From: CAYZJR01 sp964503045
GTDB taxonomy: Bacteria; Cyanobacteriota; Vampirovibrionia; Obscuribacterales; Obscuribacteraceae
Assembly (NCBI GenBank): GCA_964503045.1
Contig: CAZCZI010000029.1
Span: 17,354 to 81,353 of the forward strand
Direction: 5' to 3'
DNA: 64,000 nt
A program made the position numbers and the translations under genes. The notes beneath the pieces are model-generated. The model was not told the origin of the DNA, ran no database searches, and was given only the letters and a program-made list of their open reading frames with translations. Below are positions 61,709 through 64,000 of the stretch, piece after piece (the stretch's first letter is position 1; each line of letters starts with the position of its first letter).

Positions 61709-62344
61709 ATGCTGAGTGGATATCGATTCGAAATGATCGTCGGTTGCATGAGCGCCGGCAAGTCCAGCGAACTCATTCGACGCATCGAAAGAGCGCGCCT
61801 TGCCTACCTGCCGACTATCATCGTCAGACCTACAACTGATACGCGATCTAAACCGAATTGCGTGGAGTCGCGCAACGGATTGGCTTCGCAAGCAATCGTC
61901 GTTGAGACACCCAAAGACATTTTGAAGTATTCATCGCACGCAGTCGTGATCGGCGTCGATGAGTGTCAATTCTTTTCAGAAGATATAGTCGAAGTGATTT
62001 TGACTCTACTGCGGCAGAAAAAGAAAATCATCGCCTCCGGGCTCGATCTCGATTATCGCGGCAAACCGTTTGGACCTATGCCCGAACTCCTAGCCATTGC
62101 CGATCGTGTAGACAAATTATTGGCTGTCTGCCGCAAATGCGGGTCTGAGTTTGCCTGTCGAACCCAGCGCGTGGTTCACTCTGACGCTCAAATCCTTGTA
62201 GGTGACGGGCAATATGAAGCGCGCTGCATGCACTGCTTCGAACCGCCAGGTGAGTATCAGTTAAGGTTGGAACTCAAAGATCAGCCGGAAGTAGCCGTGC
62301 CTCAGATCATTATGATTCCGGAACTGCCAACACCAGCGAAATAA
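61709..62344 (+). CDS. tdk: thymidine kinase
   Basis: A 211-residue type II thymidine kinase. The P-loop is GCMSAGKSSELIRRI, Asp and Glu of the active site are in GVDECQFF, and the zinc site is made of CRKC (about 145-148) and CMHC (about 174-177). It phosphorylates thymidine with ATP for dTMP salvage. The length is normal and key residues are present. The start ATG lacks a strong ribosome site (GCAAAGTAGAT), and the inverted repeat at 61605-61630 lies in its leader. Confidence 0.93.
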   Translation: MLSGYRFEMIVGCMSAGKSSELIRRIERARLAYLPTIIVRPTTDTRSKPNCVESRNGLASQAIVVETPKDILKYSSHAVVIGVDECQFFSEDIVEVILTLLRQKKKIIASGLDLDYRGKPFGPMPELLAIADRVDKLLAVCRKCGSEFACRTQRVVHSDAQILVGDGQYEARCMHCFEPPGEYQLRLELKDQPEVAVPQIIMIPELPTPAK

Positions 62345-62582
62345 CACGCTGGTATTGATGAGACCGACTACCTCAAGTTGGGTAGTGACTTTCGTCAGCC
62401 TCGCGAATCAGCATGGGCATTGTATTTCGTTACGTCTGAAAAACCAGTTAGCACATGCTTTCTCCGTCTTTCGGCTTTCCATGCGCCGCCAGCCAAAATA
62501 AATAGCTGCTAATCTTTGTTACCCCTTGTGAGGGATGGGAATTACACAGTTGGCTCCACTTGATGTTCGGAGAAACTGCCAC

Positions 62583-62984
62583 ATGAGCAATTTGAAGATA
62601 ATGATCGGGCGTCTTTTGGAGAAACTCAGCGGAGGAGGCAAGCCCGAGTCTGATAACAATCAGACAGAGGCTATGGAAGGCAATCCCTGGCAAACAGATC
62701 TATACAGATTAGCCAAGGAACGCGGTCTCGAAGGGGAGTTACTCTCAAAAGACGAAACCGTAAACACACAATTACAAGAATTAAAAGAGAGCGTAATCGA
62801 AGCGAAAGCCGACGCGGATTCTGATTCAGACAAACCCAAGCGCAAAACATCCGAAACTGCAACGGATATGAAGGCTTGGTGGGGTCAAGCCGTTGCCACC
62901 TGGGACCCAGCCGATGGCAAAAACGTCGACTCGGTTGAAAAGAAGATCCGTGGACCGCAAGGCACTAAATGGTTTCACCATTAA
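62583..62984 (+). CDS. small hydrophilic protein of unknown function
   Basis: About 133 residues, highly charged, no signal peptide or membrane segment, rich in Glu, Lys, Ser and Asp, with a likely helical middle (NTQLQELKESVIEAKADADS). The C-terminus (KAWWGQAVATW, then RGPQGTKWFHH) has conserved-looking Trp and His. The ATG at 62583 is preferred over 62535 because GGAG lies upstream. No motif links it to a function. Confidence 0.45.
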   Translation: MSNLKIMIGRLLEKLSGGGKPESDNNQTEAMEGNPWQTDLYRLAKERGLEGELLSKDETVNTQLQELKESVIEAKADADSDSDKPKRKTSETATDMKAWWGQAVATWDPADGKNVDSVEKKIRGPQGTKWFHH

Positions 62985-63153
62985 ACGTCCCAAATTGTCC
63001 CAACGTGTCTGAAATTGGACAACAAGCCCAACAGGAAGCCTTTTGTCTCTAAGATTAACTCCGGGCTTCAAGTGGTAAGATGACCATAGGTCTTTCACTT
63101 GAAGACCGGTTTCTCGCCCTTACTCTGTCACCGCCGTCGTTTTGGGGACTCTT

Positions 63154-63540
63154 ATGCTGTCTAAAAAACTCGTGCTTCCTGCCTGCGCATTGTTGTTGGC
63201 ATCTTTTGCCGTCTCTACAGTGTCACAGCCCGTCGAAGCAAAAACTAAATCCAAGCATACGACCACTACCAAGAAGCGCAAATACGTCGCATCAAAGAGA
63301 ACAACACACAGAATCGCCAGAGCTTCCAGAGCATATCTCGTGCCACCACCGCCTCCATATGCGCCGTCAATCCTGCCTGAATTAGTTGCGAATCCACAAG
63401 CCGCACAGACTGCGACTGAAGCTGAAGAACCAGTCAACGACAAGCCTTACAGCAAGTACATCTATACGCGCAACGACAACGATCAGCCGCGCTCGGTGCA
63501 ACACAACAAATACGTGACGACCTGGAATCCAAATTCCTGA
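63154..63540 (+). CDS. small exported protein, Lys/Pro-rich
   Basis: About 128 residues. A signal peptide covers roughly residues 1-25 (KKLVLPACALLLASFAVS, cleavage near VEAK). The mature part starts with a basic stretch of Lys, Thr and Arg, then a run of five prolines and a polar tail ending YVTTWNPNS. No domain is recognised. ATG 63154 chosen because GGGGA lies 6 nt upstream. It is followed by a strong terminator at 63576. Confidence 0.5.
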   Translation: MLSKKLVLPACALLLASFAVSTVSQPVEAKTKSKHTTTTKKRKYVASKRTTHRIARASRAYLVPPPPPYAPSILPELVANPQAAQTATEAEEPVNDKPYSKYIYTRNDNDQPRSVQHNKYVTTWNPNS

Positions 63541-63575
63541 TCGTTCTTTCCTTGTACGTTGTAAAGCGGACTTCA

Positions 63576-63605
63576 AAAAGAGCACCCTCGTGATGCTCTT
63601 TTTTT
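63576..63605 (+). terminator. Rho-independent terminator
   Basis: AAAAGAGCA (63576-63584) pairs with TGCTCTTTT (63594-63602) and is continuous with a run of Ts to 63605. It lies 36 bp after the small exported protein gene. Confidence 0.9.
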
Positions 63606-63615
63606 GTACCCGAAT

Positions 63616-63660
63616 GACCTGAACAATGTACGTAAGCGCGTGCGGACCATCGCCGAGAAT
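63616..63660. repeat. diverged copy of the 45-bp repeat
   Basis: Exactly 45 bp that match the array unit at ACCTGAACAA, at GTAAGCGC and at a final ATCGCCGAGAA versus GTTGGCGAAAA, with many changes between. An outlying, older copy of the unit. Confidence 0.6.
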
Positions 63661-63695
63661 CAGCTGTACTTGTGCGTTCTGGGACCTGTATATCA

Positions 63696-63722
63696 GGCGC
63701 TTACATACTTTGTGCAGGTGAA
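63696..63722. repeat. inverted partial copy of the 45-bp repeat
   Basis: GGCGCTTACATACTTTGTGC and the following AGGTGAA are the reverse complement of the first part of the unit (TTACCTGCACAAGGCATGTAAGCGCC) with few changes. It points toward the direct array that starts at 63736. Confidence 0.65.
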
Positions 63723-63735
63723 TTATTGACGAAAC

Positions 63736-64000
63736 TTACCTGAACAAGGCATGTAAGCGCCGGTAAACCGTTGGCGAAAATTACCTGCACAAGGCATGTA
63801 AGCGCCGGCAAACCGTTGGCGAAAATTACCTGCACAAGGCATGTAAGCGCCGGTAAACCGTTGGCGAAAATTACCTGCACAAGGCATGTAAGCGCCGGCA
63901 AACCGTTGGCGAAAATTACCTGAACAAGGTATGTAAGCGCCGGCTAACCGTTGGCGAAGATTACCTGAACAAGGCATGTAAGCCGGTAAACCGTTGGCGA
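63736..64000. repeat. 45-bp tandem repeat array
   Basis: Units begin at 63736, 63781, 63826, 63871, 63916 and 63961, all exactly 45 bp apart, in head-to-tail order with no spacers, and continue to the window end. Each holds TTACCTGNACAAGGCATG, then TAAGCGCCGGYAAACCGTTG and GCGAAAA. Every unit contains a short dyad, CGCCGG/CCG(TT)GGCG. The last unit lacks two bases. Open frames on the minus strand merely follow from 45 being a multiple of three. Confidence 0.9.

Noticed and set aside
63701..63977. 15-residue periodic open frames on the minus strand in the repeat array
   Set aside because: They only reflect a 45-bp period that is divisible by three. There is no start or ribosome site.
63736..64000. 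CRISPR array
   Set aside because: The 45-bp units are contiguous without unique spacers, and no cas gene is near.

Overview
The window reads as chromosomal DNA of a Gram-negative-type bacterium. An LPS gene (kdsB), twin-arginine, lipoprotein and Sec signals, and outer-surface polysaccharide acylation genes all point that way. YggT, a Tic20-like membrane protein, an 83-residue RRM RNA-binding protein of the cyanobacterial type, an Rcp1-like receiver domain, and many Ser/Thr kinase-TPR and secreted TPR/proline-rich proteins together suggest a non-photosynthetic cyanobacterial relative (Melainabacteria/Vampirovibrionia, Obscuribacter-like). This placement is inference; no rRNA is present. A run of 100 Ns at 59153-59252 shows the window comes from a scaffolded draft assembly.

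Layout. 0.1-12 kb: housekeeping and envelope genes (YggT, a Tat-exported beta-propeller, a dicarboxylate/amino-acid symporter, an M48 protease, a zinc-ribbon protein, a GAF-GGDEF diguanylate cyclase, a Tic20-like protein, a TPR protein, a glycerophosphodiesterase, KdsB). 12-20 kb: a leftward block with a CHAP-like secreted protein, two Ser/Thr kinases in tandem, a TPR protein and D-aminoacyl-tRNA deacylase. 20.1-24.5 kb: initiator tRNA-fMet followed by an accessory segment: a HipA-type kinase fused to a predicted DNA-binding head behind two large palindromes, an IS256-family transposase remnant, an AT-rich EF-hand gene and a truncated tyrosine recombinase. 24.6-26.2 kb: a tight arsenic operon, arsR-arsI-arsC plus an unknown 136-residue protein, whose promoter abuts the first ATG. 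26.3-31.3 kb: a leftward sulfur/persulfide operon (rhodanese-DUF2892, TauE, MBL-double rhodanese, alpha/beta hydrolase, SCP2 protein) with a divergent ArsR-type regulator.

31.5-42 kb: secreted unknowns, a decayed membrane gene, a large hybrid histidine kinase with a pseudo-receiver and LRV repeats, an RRM protein, a tandem pair of paralogous unknown proteins, threonine dehydratase and tRNA-Gly(TCC). 42.9-53.5 kb: HisC, a third Ser/Thr kinase-TPR protein, a coupled MBOAT-SGNH-sialate esterase operon, HPPD and a TPR lipoprotein. 53.6-64 kb: an EF-hand protein, a TPR protein, a TusA-like protein with a Cys-rich partner, a 5'-nucleotidase with a glycine-rich head, a proline-repeat/TPR protein interrupted by the assembly gap, an aspartase/fumarase-family protein lacking catalytic residues, thymidine kinase, two small proteins, and a 45-bp tandem repeat array that runs off the end.

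The most distinctive items are the one-gene HipA system with paired palindromic operators, the aspartase-like protein with altered active-site loops, the kinase with LRV repeats, the acylation/deacylation operon, and the 45-bp repeat array.
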